This document shows, one piece after another, positions 8,132 through 17,220 of a DNA stretch of 64,000 nt. The position numbers and the translations under genes are program-made. The DNA is from Cystobacter fuscus (GTDB taxonomy: Bacteria > Myxococcota > Myxococcia > Myxococcales > Myxococcaceae). Where the stretch lies: assembly GCF_002305875.1 (NCBI RefSeq), contig NZ_CP022098.1:3968001-4032000 (forward strand). The letters are read 5' to 3'. Each line of letters opens with the position of its first letter. Position 1 is the stretch's first letter. The notes under the pieces were generated by a model. That model was not told the origin of the DNA, did no database searches, and saw only the letters and a list, made by a program, of their open reading frames with translations.

Positions 8132-10681
8132 ATGAGCCTGCTGATGCCGGTGGCGGTCGTGCTGCTCGTCTCGGCACAGCTGCCCCTGTCCACCCCACTG
8201 CAACTGCCCACGGGAGAGACCGCGCAGCTGGCGGCCGATGACGTCTCCTACGCGCAGGAGCAGCGAGTGCTCACCGCGCGCGGACACGCGGTGCTCAGCT
8301 CCGGCCCCGTCGTGCTGCGCGCCGACGAGATCTCCTACGATCAGGCCCACGAGACGGCCGTGGCCCGGGGCAACGTCATGCTCGTCAACGGGCTGATGGC
8401 GGCCGTGGCGGACGAGCTGTCCGTGGACCTCGAGTCCTCCGAGGCCGTCGTCCAGGGGGGCCTCTTCATGGAGAAGCGTGGCGTCACGCCCCAGCAGCTT
8501 CTCCAGGCCCAGACGCCCCAGGAGTTGCGTGACCTGGGCGAGACGCCCGTGTTGATGAGCGGCAGGCGCATCAAGCGCACCGGCGACAACACCTACCAGG
8601 TGGAGGGAATTGCCCTGGCCCCGTGCTTGTGCGGGGAGAGCGTGCCCTCCTGGCGCGTGGAGGCCAGCAGCGCCCGCGTGGAGATGGGCCGGTATGCCTC
8701 GCTCACCTTGCCCGTGGTGTTCGTGCGCTCGGTTCCGGTGCTCGCGGTGCCCTGGTTGTACCTGCCCCTGTCCGAGCGCCAATCGGGTCTGCTCTTCCCC
8801 CGGCCCACGTCGAGTGCCATCTCCGGTTTCGGCCTGGAGCTGCCGGTGTTCATCACGCTCGGCCGGAGCTACGACCTCACCCTCTCGCCGGGCTTCTACC
8901 TGGGCGGCGGCGAGGTGGACGTCACGCGGAACATCGGCAACCAGGACATCACCCGCAAGGAGCCGCAGAGCTATGGCATCCGCGGCCCGCGTCTGCTCAC
9001 CGAGTTCCGCTACGCGCCCGCCGTGGGAACCGAGGGCCGTGTCTCCCTCGGTCTGCTCTATGATCTGCGGCCCGTGCGCAACCCCGTGACGGCGGGCTTC
9101 TTCCTCACGGACACGGGGGACCTCCTCCGCACGCCGCGCGGGCTGCGGGGCGAGGCGTCCCTGCAACACCGTCAGGACCTGGGCGGCGGGTGGTACGACC
9201 GCATCGAGGCCTTCGCCATCTCCGATGGGTTCTACACGCGCGACCTCACCGCCGACATCGTGGCCCGCGCGGCCCAGTACCTGAGCAGCTCCGGCGTCAT
9301 CTACCGCCGGGGCGAGGACCAGTGGGTGGGCCTGGAAGTGGGCCTGCGCCAGGACATCCGCTGGGGCTACGATCTCTTCGGGCGCTCCACGGTGCCCGCC
9401 GGGGCTTCGGGCTCCCCGGCCATCACCGCCGCGCCCCGTACCTTCCAGAAGCTGCCCACCCTGAGCTGGGTACTCGCCGAGCGGCCACTCGGTGGCAGCC
9501 GTCTCGTCGGGGGCATGCGGGTGGAGTTCACCCGGCTCTCTCCCCTGCTGTCGCTCTTCGGTGACGAGGGCCTGGACGGCCACTTCGAGTCCGATGGCCA
9601 GTGGGTGGTGCCGGGAGGCACCGTGCGCGAGCCCGACGTGGCCCAGGGCAATGGCATCTTCGATGGCGCCGATCGCGAGGCGCGCGACCGGGTGGATCTG
9701 CTTCCCCGCCTGTCCTCCTCCTTCGCCCTCGGCTCCTTCGCCCGGCTGTCCCCCGCGCTCTCCGTGCGTCAGGACTTCTACCTGGGCGAGGTGACGGGGC
9801 GCACCGCGCAGCGCGGCTATCCCATCCTGGACCTCGTGCTGGACTCGCGTCTCGGACGCACCTTCGAGCTGGGCGGCGTCTCGCTGCTCCACTCGATCGA
9901 GCCGTCCATCACCCTGCGCTACGTGCCCATCGTCTGGGGAGGCCTGCCCTCGCCGGGTGCCCTGCCCGACAGCCCGGGGCAGCCCTACGATGAGATCGAC
10001 TCCGCGCTGCCCTCGACGTCGGCGGGCGTGGCGCGCCGCTTCCTCCATGCCGTGGTGGAGTTGAACCAGACCCTCCACACCCGCCGGGGCTCCTCCCGCG
10101 AGGAACTCCTCCGGCTGAGCGTGGGGCAGGGCTTCGACCTGTCCCGGTTCGCTCCCTCGCCAGGCGGCGGCCCGAGCGAGAGCGACCAACCCCTCGCACG
10201 GGACACTTTTGGCCGCCTCAGCGCCCGGCTGGGTCGATTCAGCGGCACGGGGGTGCTGCGTTATGACCCGAACTCCCGGCAAATCACTCAACTCAGCGCG
10301 GATTTCCGGGTGGATGTGCCTCACGCCAACCTCTATGCCCGGTATGACGATCTGCTGGGCGAGGGCTCGGATCGCCTGCGCCGTGGCCTGGATGCCCTCG
10401 TAGGGCCTGCGCCAAGGAGTGCCCAGCGAGCACAGTTCCTCACAGCGGGGACCCAGGCGACCTTCGGCGTCGGGATTGGACTGCGGTACGAGGCGCTCCT
10501 GCAGCCTCAAACACGCACCGACTCCCCTCTCCTACAGCAGACATTTGGTGTATCCTACGGACCGGCGTGTAACTGCTGGCGTGTCGAAGGACTGGCCAGG
10601 CTCGCGAGGGGGCAAGCATGCCCCGAGTTCGGTCTGAACCTCACCGTGACCGGAGTCGGGACGTTTGGGACTGGGGGTTGA
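8132..10681 (+). CDS. lptD: LPS-assembly outer-membrane protein LptD
   Basis: 849-residue outer-membrane porin that inserts lipopolysaccharide in the outer leaflet with LptE. A signal-like N-terminus is followed by a periplasmic OstA/LptA-like beta-jellyroll (about 25-120) and a long beta-barrel region. Cysteines C165 and C167 (CLC) follow the jellyroll, and C813, C815 (CNC) and C830 lie near the C-terminus, a pattern that recalls the inter-domain disulfides of E. coli LptD. The preceding gene encodes an AMIN-domain periplasmic protein, only 14 nt away, suggesting an envelope operon. Length fits the family. Confidence 0.88.
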   Translation: MSLLMPVAVVLLVSAQLPLSTPLQLPTGETAQLAADDVSYAQEQRVLTARGHAVLSSGPVVLRADEISYDQAHETAVARGNVMLVNGLMAAVADELSVDLESSEAVVQGGLFMEKRGVTPQQLLQAQTPQELRDLGETPVLMSGRRIKRTGDNTYQVEGIALAPCLCGESVPSWRVEASSARVEMGRYASLTLPVVFVRSVPVLAVPWLYLPLSERQSGLLFPRPTSSAISGFGLELPVFITLGRSYDLTLSPGFYLGGGEVDVTRNIGNQDITRKEPQSYGIRGPRLLTEFRYAPAVGTEGRVSLGLLYDLRPVRNPVTAGFFLTDTGDLLRTPRGLRGEASLQHRQDLGGGWYDRIEAFAISDGFYTRDLTADIVARAAQYLSSSGVIYRRGEDQWVGLEVGLRQDIRWGYDLFGRSTVPAGASGSPAITAAPRTFQKLPTLSWVLAERPLGGSRLVGGMRVEFTRLSPLLSLFGDEGLDGHFESDGQWVVPGGTVREPDVAQGNGIFDGADREARDRVDLLPRLSSSFALGSFARLSPALSVRQDFYLGEVTGRTAQRGYPILDLVLDSRLGRTFELGGVSLLHSIEPSITLRYVPIVWGGLPSPGALPDSPGQPYDEIDSALPSTSAGVARRFLHAVVELNQTLHTRRGSSREELLRLSVGQGFDLSRFAPSPGGGPSESDQPLARDTFGRLSARLGRFSGTGVLRYDPNSRQITQLSADFRVDVPHANLYARYDDLLGEGSDRLRRGLDALVGPAPRSAQRAQFLTAGTQATFGVGIGLRYEALLQPQTRTDSPLLQQTFGVSYGPACNCWRVEGLARLARGQACPEFGLNLTVTGVGTFGTGG

Positions 10682-10706
10682 GGAATCACAGCCGTGCGTG
10701 TGTAGT
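10678..10706 (+). promoter_or_regulatory. Candidate sigma-70-type promoter for the XRE regulator
   Basis: TTGAGG (10678-10683), exactly 17 nt, then TGTAGT (10701-10706), ending about 49 nt before the GTG start. It overlaps the lptD stop codon. Read directly from bases; function is inference. Confidence 0.3.
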
Positions 10707-10754
10707 TCTTCACTGCCTGAGGAAATCCCCTCTTTGAGGAGGACGAGGTCTTTC

Positions 10755-11105
10755 GTGTCGGAACTCGGAAAACGTATCGGACAGCGCATTCGTGAACTTC
10801 GCACCCAGCGCCCGGAGCGCTGGACCCAAGAAGAGCTCGCGGAACGGGCACAAATCAGCGTCTCCTTTCTTTCGATGATCGAAAGGGGAGAGCGGGTCGC
10901 CCATGTTGAAACCCTTGCCGCCCTGGCCAATGCCCTGGGCGTGAGTCTCGGCGAGCTCTTCGCCGGAACAGAAGAGACGCCGGCCCAGACGGAGGATCTG
11001 CTGCGGCCGTTGTCGGACTTCGCCCGCGCCCGGGGCCTGACCGCCCGGGACGTGGATCGCCTGCTGGGCGTGGCGCGCGCCATGTTCAACGGCTCCGTGG
11101 CCTGA
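10755..11105 (+). CDS. XRE-family helix-turn-helix transcriptional regulator
   Basis: 116-residue DNA-binding protein. The start is placed at GTG 10755 because a purine-rich Shine-Dalgarno (GAGGAGGACGAGG) lies 7-18 nt upstream and the HTH begins immediately; a longer frame runs back into lptD but has no such signal. The HTH spans about residues 5-65 with WTQEELAERAQIS and SFLSMIERGER as helices 2-3. The rest (about 50 residues) is an uncharacterised helical tail with no ligand domain. Target genes cannot be named; it stands alone between lptD and a lipoprotein gene. Confidence 0.8.
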   Translation: MSELGKRIGQRIRELRTQRPERWTQEELAERAQISVSFLSMIERGERVAHVETLAALANALGVSLGELFAGTEETPAQTEDLLRPLSDFARARGLTARDVDRLLGVARAMFNGSVA

Positions 11106-11233
11106 GCCTGGGCGTCTGCTGAAGTCGGTGCCCGTCGCTTGACGGGACGCCGGGGGGCCCGGGAAGATGGGACTGTTGGCTGCGCGTCACTGTCGCGTGG
11201 TCTTCATTCCCTCTGCCCCGGAGCCTTCTTCAG

Positions 11234-12775
11234 ATGCGTTTGGGTCTCGCCACGTTCGTGGCGCTCACGACAGGGCTGCTCGCGGCCTGCTCTTCTCCGC
11301 AGCCCGCTACATTGGAATTCGTGGACCAGTCTCCTGCCCAGCCCCGGCTGGGGGAGATCACCACGTTGCGCTTTCGCGCCATCGACTCGAGAGGTCTGCC
11401 GCAGGCCGGCGTGCAGATCAACTTCGAGGTCCAGGCACCCGTGCCCGGGGTGGAGCTCAACCCCACGGTGGCCGCCACCGACGTGAGCAACGGCATCGCC
11501 TCCACCCAGGTGGTGGCCAAGGGCGGCCGTGTGTCGTCCGTGGTGGTGATCGCTCGGGTGGGCGACAAGTCGGCCATCAGCCCGGCCGTCACCTTCGCCG
11601 GTTCCAACTCCACCTCGCGCCAGTTCACCTTCCAGTGCGGCACCCTCTCCGGCGAGGGCTCGGGTGGTGTGCACGCCATCAACGCCTATGACGATACGCG
11701 TCACCTCATCGCCGGCGTGAAGCTCGACTGCATCGCCCACGTGGCGGATCGCAACGGCGATGGCATCGCCGGCGCCCAGGTGTCCTTCCTCACCGAGGCG
11801 GGCACCATCGGCCCCAGCTCCGTCAGCGTCACCGACGTGGTGGGCAACGCCAAGGTCCTCTACAAGACGTCGCTGCCGCTGCCGGACGACGTGGCGCCAG
11901 GCACCTTCTCCTGGACTCCCGTCAATGACCTGACCCACACGGGCGAGTACCTCGCGCCGCTGTGGATGCACCCGTTCCAGTGGGTGGAGGATCCGGTCAA
12001 GAACTTCGGCGTCGAGGGCACCGGCGTGGAGCCGCGCCGGCCGGATCCCATCCGCAAGGACACCAAGGGCGTCGCGCTCACCAACAACCCGCGCGACAAC
12101 CTGGTCAGCATGATCGCCGTCACCTCGGGCGAGGAGGCGTTCGACGACCGCAACAACAACGGCACCTGGGACGAGGGCGAGCCCTTCGTCGATCTCACCG
12201 AGCCCTTCGTCGACAACAACGACAACGGCACCTGGGACGCAGGCGAGCGCTACGTCGACGCCAACGGCAATGGCCAGTGGGATGGCAAGAACGGCACGTT
12301 CGATCCCGTCACGCTCATCTGGGTCCAGGAGCGCATCCTGTGGACGGGCGTTCCGCACGCGGATGATCGCGCGACGATTGCCCGCAATCCCCGGCCCGTG
12401 GTCAATCCGATCACCCCGGCCACGGGGAACAAACTGGACAAGTTCGGCCAGATGCTCGCCGAGTTCATCGTCGCGGACCCCTGGTTCAACAGCATCGCGC
12501 GCAACGGGGATGATGACGGGTGCGAGGCGGGCGCGGTGGGCCCCGTGGAGGTGAGCAAGCTGACCACGGGCAGGGCCCTGACCTACCCGCCCTATACCGC
12601 GCTGCGCTACGTCATCAAGGATGTGCGCGATCCCACCAATACGACCGCGCCGGACTACCCCGCCAACACCATCAAGTGGTCGGTCACGGCCCGGTGCTCC
12701 TTCACGGCCTCGCCCGTGGATGGTTACGCCGTTCCGGTCGAGGCGCCTCCGGTGGCGGGTGACTTCCTGAAGTGA
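11234..12775 (+). CDS. Putative surface lipoprotein with Ig-like fold and calcium-loop-type Asp/Asn/Gly repeats
   Basis: 513-residue predicted lipoprotein: signal peptide ending in lipobox LLAAC (Cys19). The N-terminal half looks like one or two invasin-type (Big-1) Ig-like domains, with GLPQAGVQINFEV and DGIAGAQVSFLTEAG as matching strands. Around residues 300-355 there are three repeats of the pattern D-x-N-x-NG-x-WD-x-GE/K, acidic loops like those of EF-hand or thrombospondin type-3 calcium sites. The C-terminus is unassigned. The role may be an outer-surface structural or adhesive protein; none of this gives a specific function. It is a single gene with its own 128-nt upstream gap. Confidence 0.65.
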   Translation: MRLGLATFVALTTGLLAACSSPQPATLEFVDQSPAQPRLGEITTLRFRAIDSRGLPQAGVQINFEVQAPVPGVELNPTVAATDVSNGIASTQVVAKGGRVSSVVVIARVGDKSAISPAVTFAGSNSTSRQFTFQCGTLSGEGSGGVHAINAYDDTRHLIAGVKLDCIAHVADRNGDGIAGAQVSFLTEAGTIGPSSVSVTDVVGNAKVLYKTSLPLPDDVAPGTFSWTPVNDLTHTGEYLAPLWMHPFQWVEDPVKNFGVEGTGVEPRRPDPIRKDTKGVALTNNPRDNLVSMIAVTSGEEAFDDRNNNGTWDEGEPFVDLTEPFVDNNDNGTWDAGERYVDANGNGQWDGKNGTFDPVTLIWVQERILWTGVPHADDRATIARNPRPVVNPITPATGNKLDKFGQMLAEFIVADPWFNSIARNGDDDGCEAGAVGPVEVSKLTTGRALTYPPYTALRYVIKDVRDPTNTTAPDYPANTIKWSVTARCSFTASPVDGYAVPVEAPPVAGDFLK

Positions 12776-12833
12776 CGCGGCCCGCCAAGGGCATTGACCC
12801 CGGGCTCCCTCGTCCGTACCGTCTCCCCGGCCG

Positions 12834-13580
12834 ATGGCGGAATCATCCGCCGGGGAGAGACAGCGCGTGAGTCAGCGGCAGAGCAAGTCGGTGGAGGCAG
12901 GGAGCCGGGAGAACGAGCGCCGCCACACCATCCTGCGCGCGGCGATCGACGTGTTCGCCCGCAAGGGCTACCACGGCTGTCGCATCGCCGACGTGGCACG
13001 TGAGGCGGGCGTGGCCTACGGCCTCGTCTACCACTACTTCAAGAACAAGGACGAGCTGCTCGAGACCGTCGCCGAGACGGGCTGGGGCGGCTTCGTCTCG
13101 CGCATCCGCGCGGTGGCCGAGGAGGAGAGCAGCTCGCTCGAGGCCAAGGTGCGCGGCATCGCCGACGTGGCCTTCGAGGCCTACCGCGTGGATCCCCGCG
13201 CGGTGAAGGTGCTCATCCTGGAGATCGCCCGCAGTCCCGCGGGCGGCCATGTCGCCAGCCGGCAGCAGGCCTTCCTGGACGTCATCCGCATGGCGGCGGA
13301 CATGTTCGCTCGCGCCCAGGCCGCCGGGCAGCTGCGCCCGGAGCTGGATCCCATGCTCTGCGCCTCGCTCCTGTGCGGCGCCATCGAAATGGGACTCACC
13401 GCCTTCGTGTCCGGGTTGATGGAAGACCGCAGCCCCGAGGCCCTGGACCGGGCGAAGGTGCAGATCGCCGAGTCCTTTCTGCGCGGCGTGCTTCCCAGCT
13501 CCGCCCCGCTCACGGAGACGTCATGGAAGCAGGAGAGTCCGTCGTCCGGTACGAAGCCGAAGGTGGGCAAGCGCGTCTGA
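12834..13580 (+). CDS. TetR/AcrR-family transcriptional regulator
   Basis: 248-residue TetR-type repressor. The HTH occupies about residues 28-75 (helix segments TILRAAIDVFARKGYHG, IADVAREAGVAYGLVYHYF), and a longer helical ligand domain follows. The N-terminal 25 residues are charged and may be absent if an internal start is used. Its 3' end overlaps the enoyl-CoA hydratase gene by 58 nt in another frame, tying expression of the two; TetR regulators next to fatty acyl-CoA genes usually respond to acyl-CoA. By that analogy it may control a beta-oxidation step. Confidence 0.85.
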   Translation: MAESSAGERQRVSQRQSKSVEAGSRENERRHTILRAAIDVFARKGYHGCRIADVAREAGVAYGLVYHYFKNKDELLETVAETGWGGFVSRIRAVAEEESSSLEAKVRGIADVAFEAYRVDPRAVKVLILEIARSPAGGHVASRQQAFLDVIRMAADMFARAQAAGQLRPELDPMLCASLLCGAIEMGLTAFVSGLMEDRSPEALDRAKVQIAESFLRGVLPSSAPLTETSWKQESPSSGTKPKVGKRV

Positions 13581-14311
13581 TCATCCACCGGGAGCGGGCG
13601 CGCAACGCGCTCTCCCCCGAGGTGCTGCACGGCCTGCTCGAGGCACTCACTCGCGCCGAGGCGGACCCCACGGTGCGCGTGGTGGTGCTCACGGGCGCGG
13701 GGGAGCGGGTGTTCTGCGCCGGGGGAGATCTCGGGCAGCTCGGTGGGGAAGGGGGCTTTCTCGCCACGCACGAGGGGCGCCGCGCCTACGGCCAGTTGCT
13801 GCTGCGCCTGCAGGACGTGCGCAAGCCCACGGTGGCGCGCGTCAACGGGCATGCGCTCGCGGGAGGCCTGGGACTGGTGCTCGCGTGCGACCTGGCCGTG
13901 GCCGCCGAGCACGCCGAGCTGGGCACGCCGGAGATCGACGTGGGGCTCTTCCCCATGATGATGATGGCGCTCTTGCACCGGCACGTGGGCCGCAAGCGCG
14001 CCCTGGAGATGGTGCTCACGGGCGAGCGGCTGTCGGCGCGCGACGCGCTCGGGCTGGGCCTGCTCAACCGCGTGGTGCCCGCGGAGGGACTGGAGGCCTC
14101 GGTGGCCGAGCTGGTGGGCAAGCTCGCCGGCAAGAGCCAGGCGGTGCTGGCCCTGGGCCGCCGGGCCTTCTTCACCGCCGAGGATCTGCCCCTGCCCGCC
14201 GCGCTCGAGTACCTGTCCTCGCAGCTCTCGCTCAACGTGCTCGCCGAGGACGCCGCCGAGGGCATCAGCGCGTTTCGCGAGAAGCGGCCCCCGAAGTGGA
14301 ACGATCGCTAG
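13523..14311 (+). CDS. Enoyl-CoA hydratase/isomerase family protein
   Basis: 262-residue crotonase-fold protein, starting at the ATG at 13523, inside the tail of the TetR gene (58-nt overlap). Oxyanion-hole segments are recognisable: VFCAGGDLGQL and NGHALAGGLGL. One catalytic glutamate (typical Glu at the second position of the family) appears near LGTPEIDVGLFP. Acts on acyl-CoA, probably hydration of 2-enoyl-CoA in beta-oxidation, or a related isomerisation; sequence does not separate these. Its 3' end overlaps the convergent M23 peptidase gene by 47 nt. Confidence 0.82.
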   Translation: MEAGESVVRYEAEGGQARLIIHRERARNALSPEVLHGLLEALTRAEADPTVRVVVLTGAGERVFCAGGDLGQLGGEGGFLATHEGRRAYGQLLLRLQDVRKPTVARVNGHALAGGLGLVLACDLAVAAEHAELGTPEIDVGLFPMMMMALLHRHVGRKRALEMVLTGERLSARDALGLGLLNRVVPAEGLEASVAELVGKLAGKSQAVLALGRRAFFTAEDLPLPAALEYLSSQLSLNVLAEDAAEGISAFREKRPPKWNDR

Positions 14312-15176
14312 CGGTGAATTGGAGTTGGAGCAGCGTCGTGGGGTCCACCCACAGGTCGTCGATGCGAGCGCCCCAGTGCAGGTGGGGCCCGGTGACGCGG
14401 CCCGTGTTGCCCACCTTGCCGAGCAGCTGTCCGCGCTTGACGCGCTCGCCCTCCTTCACGGCGATGGCCGACAGGTGGAAGTAGGCCGTGTAGAGGCCGG
14501 CTCCGTGGTGGAGGAGCACCGTGTTGCCCGCGGCGTAGTTGTCGCGCGTCATCACCACCGTGCCCCCGTTGGCGGCGGAGACGGGCGTGCCCGTGCCCCC
14601 GGAGAGATCCGTGCCGAAGTGCTGGCTCTGCTTCTGCCCGTTGAAGGTGCGCAGGTCTCCATAGGGCGCGGTGACGCGCGCCTTGCGCGGCAGGACGAAG
14701 GCCTTGTCGAAGAGGGGGTCGGCGAAGGGCTGCGCGAAAGCCGTGCTGAAGGCGGCCTGATCCGCCTCCATGCGGGCCTCCACCTCGGGTGGGGGCTTCA
14801 CGAACTTGTTGGCCACCTTCAGGGTGCGCGTGCGCCAACCGGGCTCCCCCACGTCCAGCATGTGGGTGAGGCGCGTGGGCTCCGCGCCCGGCGCACCCGC
14901 CACCAGCACCGTCAACGGCAACTGTCCCGGCACCTGCTCCACGGGAAGGCCGATGAGGGCGGCGAAGCCCCCGGGGACGGCGAAGAAGCGCAAGGGACGC
15001 TCTCCCAGTGTTCCCGTGGGTGCCTCCTTCGGCCCGCGCATGGTGATGAGGACCGGGTCGCCCGGCCGGGCCCGGGAGGGCTGGAGGAGGAGTTGGGGCG
15101 AGGGCTCGGCGGCGAAGGCCGACAGACCGAGGACGAGCAGGACGAGGGGCAGACGCCGACAGGACAGGCTGAGCAC
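14265..15176 (-). CDS. M23-family (LytM) zinc metallopeptidase, exported
   Basis: I begin at GTG 15176, where a signal peptide (LPLVLLVLGLSAFA) starts; an open frame extends 39 codons further upstream but has no secretion or domain features. The product is about 303 residues: an N-terminal beta-rich Ig-like region (about 25-130), a linker, and a C-terminal LytM domain with the zinc ligands of HFGTD (His186, Asp190) and HLHWG (His265, His267). It is expected to cut peptidoglycan cross-links in the periplasm or act as a LytM-type regulator, though all zinc residues are present. Converges on the enoyl-CoA hydratase gene with a 47-nt 3' overlap. Confidence 0.88.
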   Translation of the reverse strand: MLSLSCRRLPLVLLVLGLSAFAAEPSPQLLLQPSRARPGDPVLITMRGPKEAPTGTLGERPLRFFAVPGGFAALIGLPVEQVPGQLPLTVLVAGAPGAEPTRLTHMLDVGEPGWRTRTLKVANKFVKPPPEVEARMEADQAAFSTAFAQPFADPLFDKAFVLPRKARVTAPYGDLRTFNGQKQSQHFGTDLSGGTGTPVSAANGGTVVMTRDNYAAGNTVLLHHGAGLYTAYFHLSAIAVKEGERVKRGQLLGKVGNTGRVTGPHLHWGARIDDLWVDPTTLLQLQFTASDRSTSGAASRETR

Positions 15177-15431
15177 GGCGGGGAGATATGCGCGGGCCGC
15201 CGGGGGGGCGTCAACGCGGGAGGACGGGCGGGCGGTGGCCCCCGCTCGCTGGCCCGGCCCCCTGGGCGGCTTCCGGGAGGCCGGGCGGGGCACGTCTCAT
15301 CTCCAGGAGGACAGGCGAGCGGGCAGGGCCCCGGTTGCGCCATCGTTCCCTCCGGCCGGGGGGCGACCTAGCTTCTGTCCATCCGTTTTCGAGGGGATTT
15401 TCAGGGCGTTTTCTGAGGGGGAGATAATCGG

Positions 15432-15893
15432 ATGCCGCGTACTTATCGCTTCGAGCCATTTACCGTTGCCAGGTCCACCCCGAGTCGGGGTCTTCGCCGC
15501 CGGGACAAGCAGCACCTGTCCGAGAAGCGCGCGTCGCAACGTTCGTCGGATTCCGCACCGCACTACGGCCGTGCCCACGCGGAGACAGAGGAGCTGTTCC
15601 ACGTGCGCGCGATGAACGCGCAGCTCGAGGCGTTGGCGGGACTGTCGGCGGATTCACCCCTCAAGCCCACGGCGACCAATCGGGGCCAGCCCATCGGGGC
15701 GCTGCCCCTGGCCGAGGTGCCGATGGTGGAGCGCGGCAAGAGCCTGCGCGACGTGTTCAGCGAGGCGCTGCGCCAGTTCCGCGCCGTCCAGTCGGGCATC
15801 GAGGACGCCACCCGGGCCACGGGGCGGCTCCTGTCCCTGCCCATGGAGGCGGCCCGCATGGCCGCCGCGCGCCTGCGGCTGGTCCAGGTCTGA
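15432..15893 (+). CDS. Conserved-looking hypothetical protein, 153 aa
   Basis: No family recognised. The N-terminal half is basic and low in structure (Arg/Ser-rich, about residues 1-45); the C-terminal half has amphipathic helices (around LRDVFSEALRQFRAVQSGIED and RLLSLPMEAARMAAARLRLVQV-like segments, read in part). No signal peptide or membrane span. A Shine-Dalgarno-like GGGGGAG sits just before the ATG. The next gene, an EEP-fold nuclease/phosphatase, starts 17 nt after the stop, so the two may be co-transcribed. The 255 nt upstream hold no gene that I can see. Confidence 0.6.
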   Translation: MPRTYRFEPFTVARSTPSRGLRRRDKQHLSEKRASQRSSDSAPHYGRAHAETEELFHVRAMNAQLEALAGLSADSPLKPTATNRGQPIGALPLAEVPMVERGKSLRDVFSEALRQFRAVQSGIEDATRATGRLLSLPMEAARMAAARLRLVQV

Positions 15894-15909
15894 GCGGGAC
15901 GGGGGCGCC

Positions 15910-16710
15910 GTGGGGCTGACGCTCGTCTCCTACAACATCCACAGTGGTATCGGGACGGATGGCCGCTTCGATCTGGAGCGGGTGGAGGAGGTGCTGCGTG
16001 AAGTCGACGCGGACCTCATCGCGCTCCAGGAAGTGGGGGACTACCGGGGCCTGACGCCCCGGGAGGATCACCCCGAGCACCTGGCCAGGCAGTTGGGGCT
16101 GCACCTGGCGTTCGGCTCCAACGTGGAGCGCGCTGGCCGCCGCTACGGCAACGCCATCCTCTCCCGCCTGCCCATCCTCCGCTCGCGCAACTACGACCTG
16201 AGCGTGGGCGACAACGAGCCCCGGGGCGCCCTGCGCTGTGATCTCGACCTGGGCGGGGGCCAGCAGTTGCACCTCTTCTGCCTGCACCTGGGGCTGGGCA
16301 TCCGCGAGCGCCGCCGGCAGGAGTCCCTGTTGCTGTCCTCCGACATCCTCCGCGACGCCGTGCGCAGCGTGCCGCTCGTGGTGTGTGGAGACTTCAACTA
16401 TTGGGGGCCCGGCGCGGTGCGCGGCCTGGCTCGTCAGGCCATCCACGACGCGGCCCTGGAGCTGGAGCGCCGTGATCGCACCTTCCCCTCCCGCTTTCCG
16501 CTGCTGCGGCTGGATCGCATCTACGTGGACGAGGGCGTGAGGCCGCTGTCGCTCCAGGCCCACCGCACCCCGCTGTCCGCGCTGGCCTCGGATCACCTGC
16601 CGCTCGTGCTGCGCTTCGAGACGCGGCCTCAGCCCCAGGTGTCCGACTCCGCTCCGGTGCAGCTCATCGGCCTGGGCGCCCCGGGCGCCGCTCGAGCGGG
16701 ACGAAGCTGA
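15910..16710 (+). CDS. Endonuclease/exonuclease/phosphatase-fold protein
   Basis: 266-residue protein starting at GTG. EEP-fold landmarks are in order: SYNIHSGIG near the N-terminus, the catalytic metal Glu of LIALQEVGD (about residue 40), HLGLG, GDFNYWG with Asp/Asn (about 155-160) and the C-terminal SDHLPLVL with Asp-His. The family hydrolyses phosphodiesters or phosphomonoesters in DNA, RNA or lipids. No signal peptide, so it is cytosolic. The substrate is unknown; similarity to bacterial 'YafD-like' EEP proteins is possible. Shares the plus strand with the preceding hypothetical. Confidence 0.8.
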   Translation: MGLTLVSYNIHSGIGTDGRFDLERVEEVLREVDADLIALQEVGDYRGLTPREDHPEHLARQLGLHLAFGSNVERAGRRYGNAILSRLPILRSRNYDLSVGDNEPRGALRCDLDLGGGQQLHLFCLHLGLGIRERRRQESLLLSSDILRDAVRSVPLVVCGDFNYWGPGAVRGLARQAIHDAALELERRDRTFPSRFPLLRLDRIYVDEGVRPLSLQAHRTPLSALASDHLPLVLRFETRPQPQVSDSAPVQLIGLGAPGAARAGRS

Positions 16711-16812
16711 TGGCCGGTGGACACATTGTCGCCATTGCCGTGTGTCGGGGTTGTGGCGGATGACGAGAGCACCCTAGGTTGCAGCCTCCGCATGAGAGCG
16801 ACTGGGGAGCAG

Positions 16813-17220
16813 ATGGCTGTGAGTAGCGAACAGACGGAGCGTGGGCTGGGCCCGCTCGTCGCGAGGTTGACAGATGGTCTCACCCGGCTGGTGTCGCAGC
16901 ACCTGACGCTGGCGCGCGCGGAGCTGGTGGAGGACGCGCGCCTGGTGGGCTCGGATCTGGCGCGCCTCGCCGCCTTCGTCCCCTTCGTGCTGGTGGGCTA
17001 CGGCTTCCTGTGCGCGGCGCTCGCCGTGGCGCTGGCGAACTGGCTGGGCTTCGCCGGGTCGCTCGCGCTGGTGGGCGGACTCAACCTCGTGGGCGGAATC
17101 GTGGGCGTGTCCCGCTCGGCCGCCCGCCTCAAGGCACATCGGGTCATGGACGAAACGAAGAACGAACTCAATCGCAGTGTGACGGCGCTCGCTCAGTCGG
17201 AGGGTCCTCATGGCCGCTGA
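16813..17220 (+). CDS. Phage-holin-superfamily (DUF1469/YqjE-like) membrane protein
   Basis: About 135 residues from ATG 16813 (an ATG at 16792 is an alternative). An amphipathic N-terminal helix containing LTRLVSQHLTLARAELVED precedes two adjacent membrane spans (AAFVPFVLVGYGFLCAAL and FAGSLALVGGLNLVGGIV). This is the layout of YqjE/holin-3-like proteins that sit in the inner membrane. It is the first of five small membrane protein genes; the next start lies 11 nt before this stop, so the two overlap. Role in general envelope stress is inferred from family and cluster only. Confidence 0.72.
   Translation: MAVSSEQTERGLGPLVARLTDGLTRLVSQHLTLARAELVEDARLVGSDLARLAAFVPFVLVGYGFLCAALAVALANWLGFAGSLALVGGLNLVGGIVGVSRSAARLKAHRVMDETKNELNRSVTALAQSEGPHGR

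Noticed and set aside
11234-12775. Calling the three Asp/Asn/Gly repeats dockerin modules
   Set aside because: They lack the paired F-hand helices and the Ser/Thr recognition residues, so only calcium-loop-like is justified.
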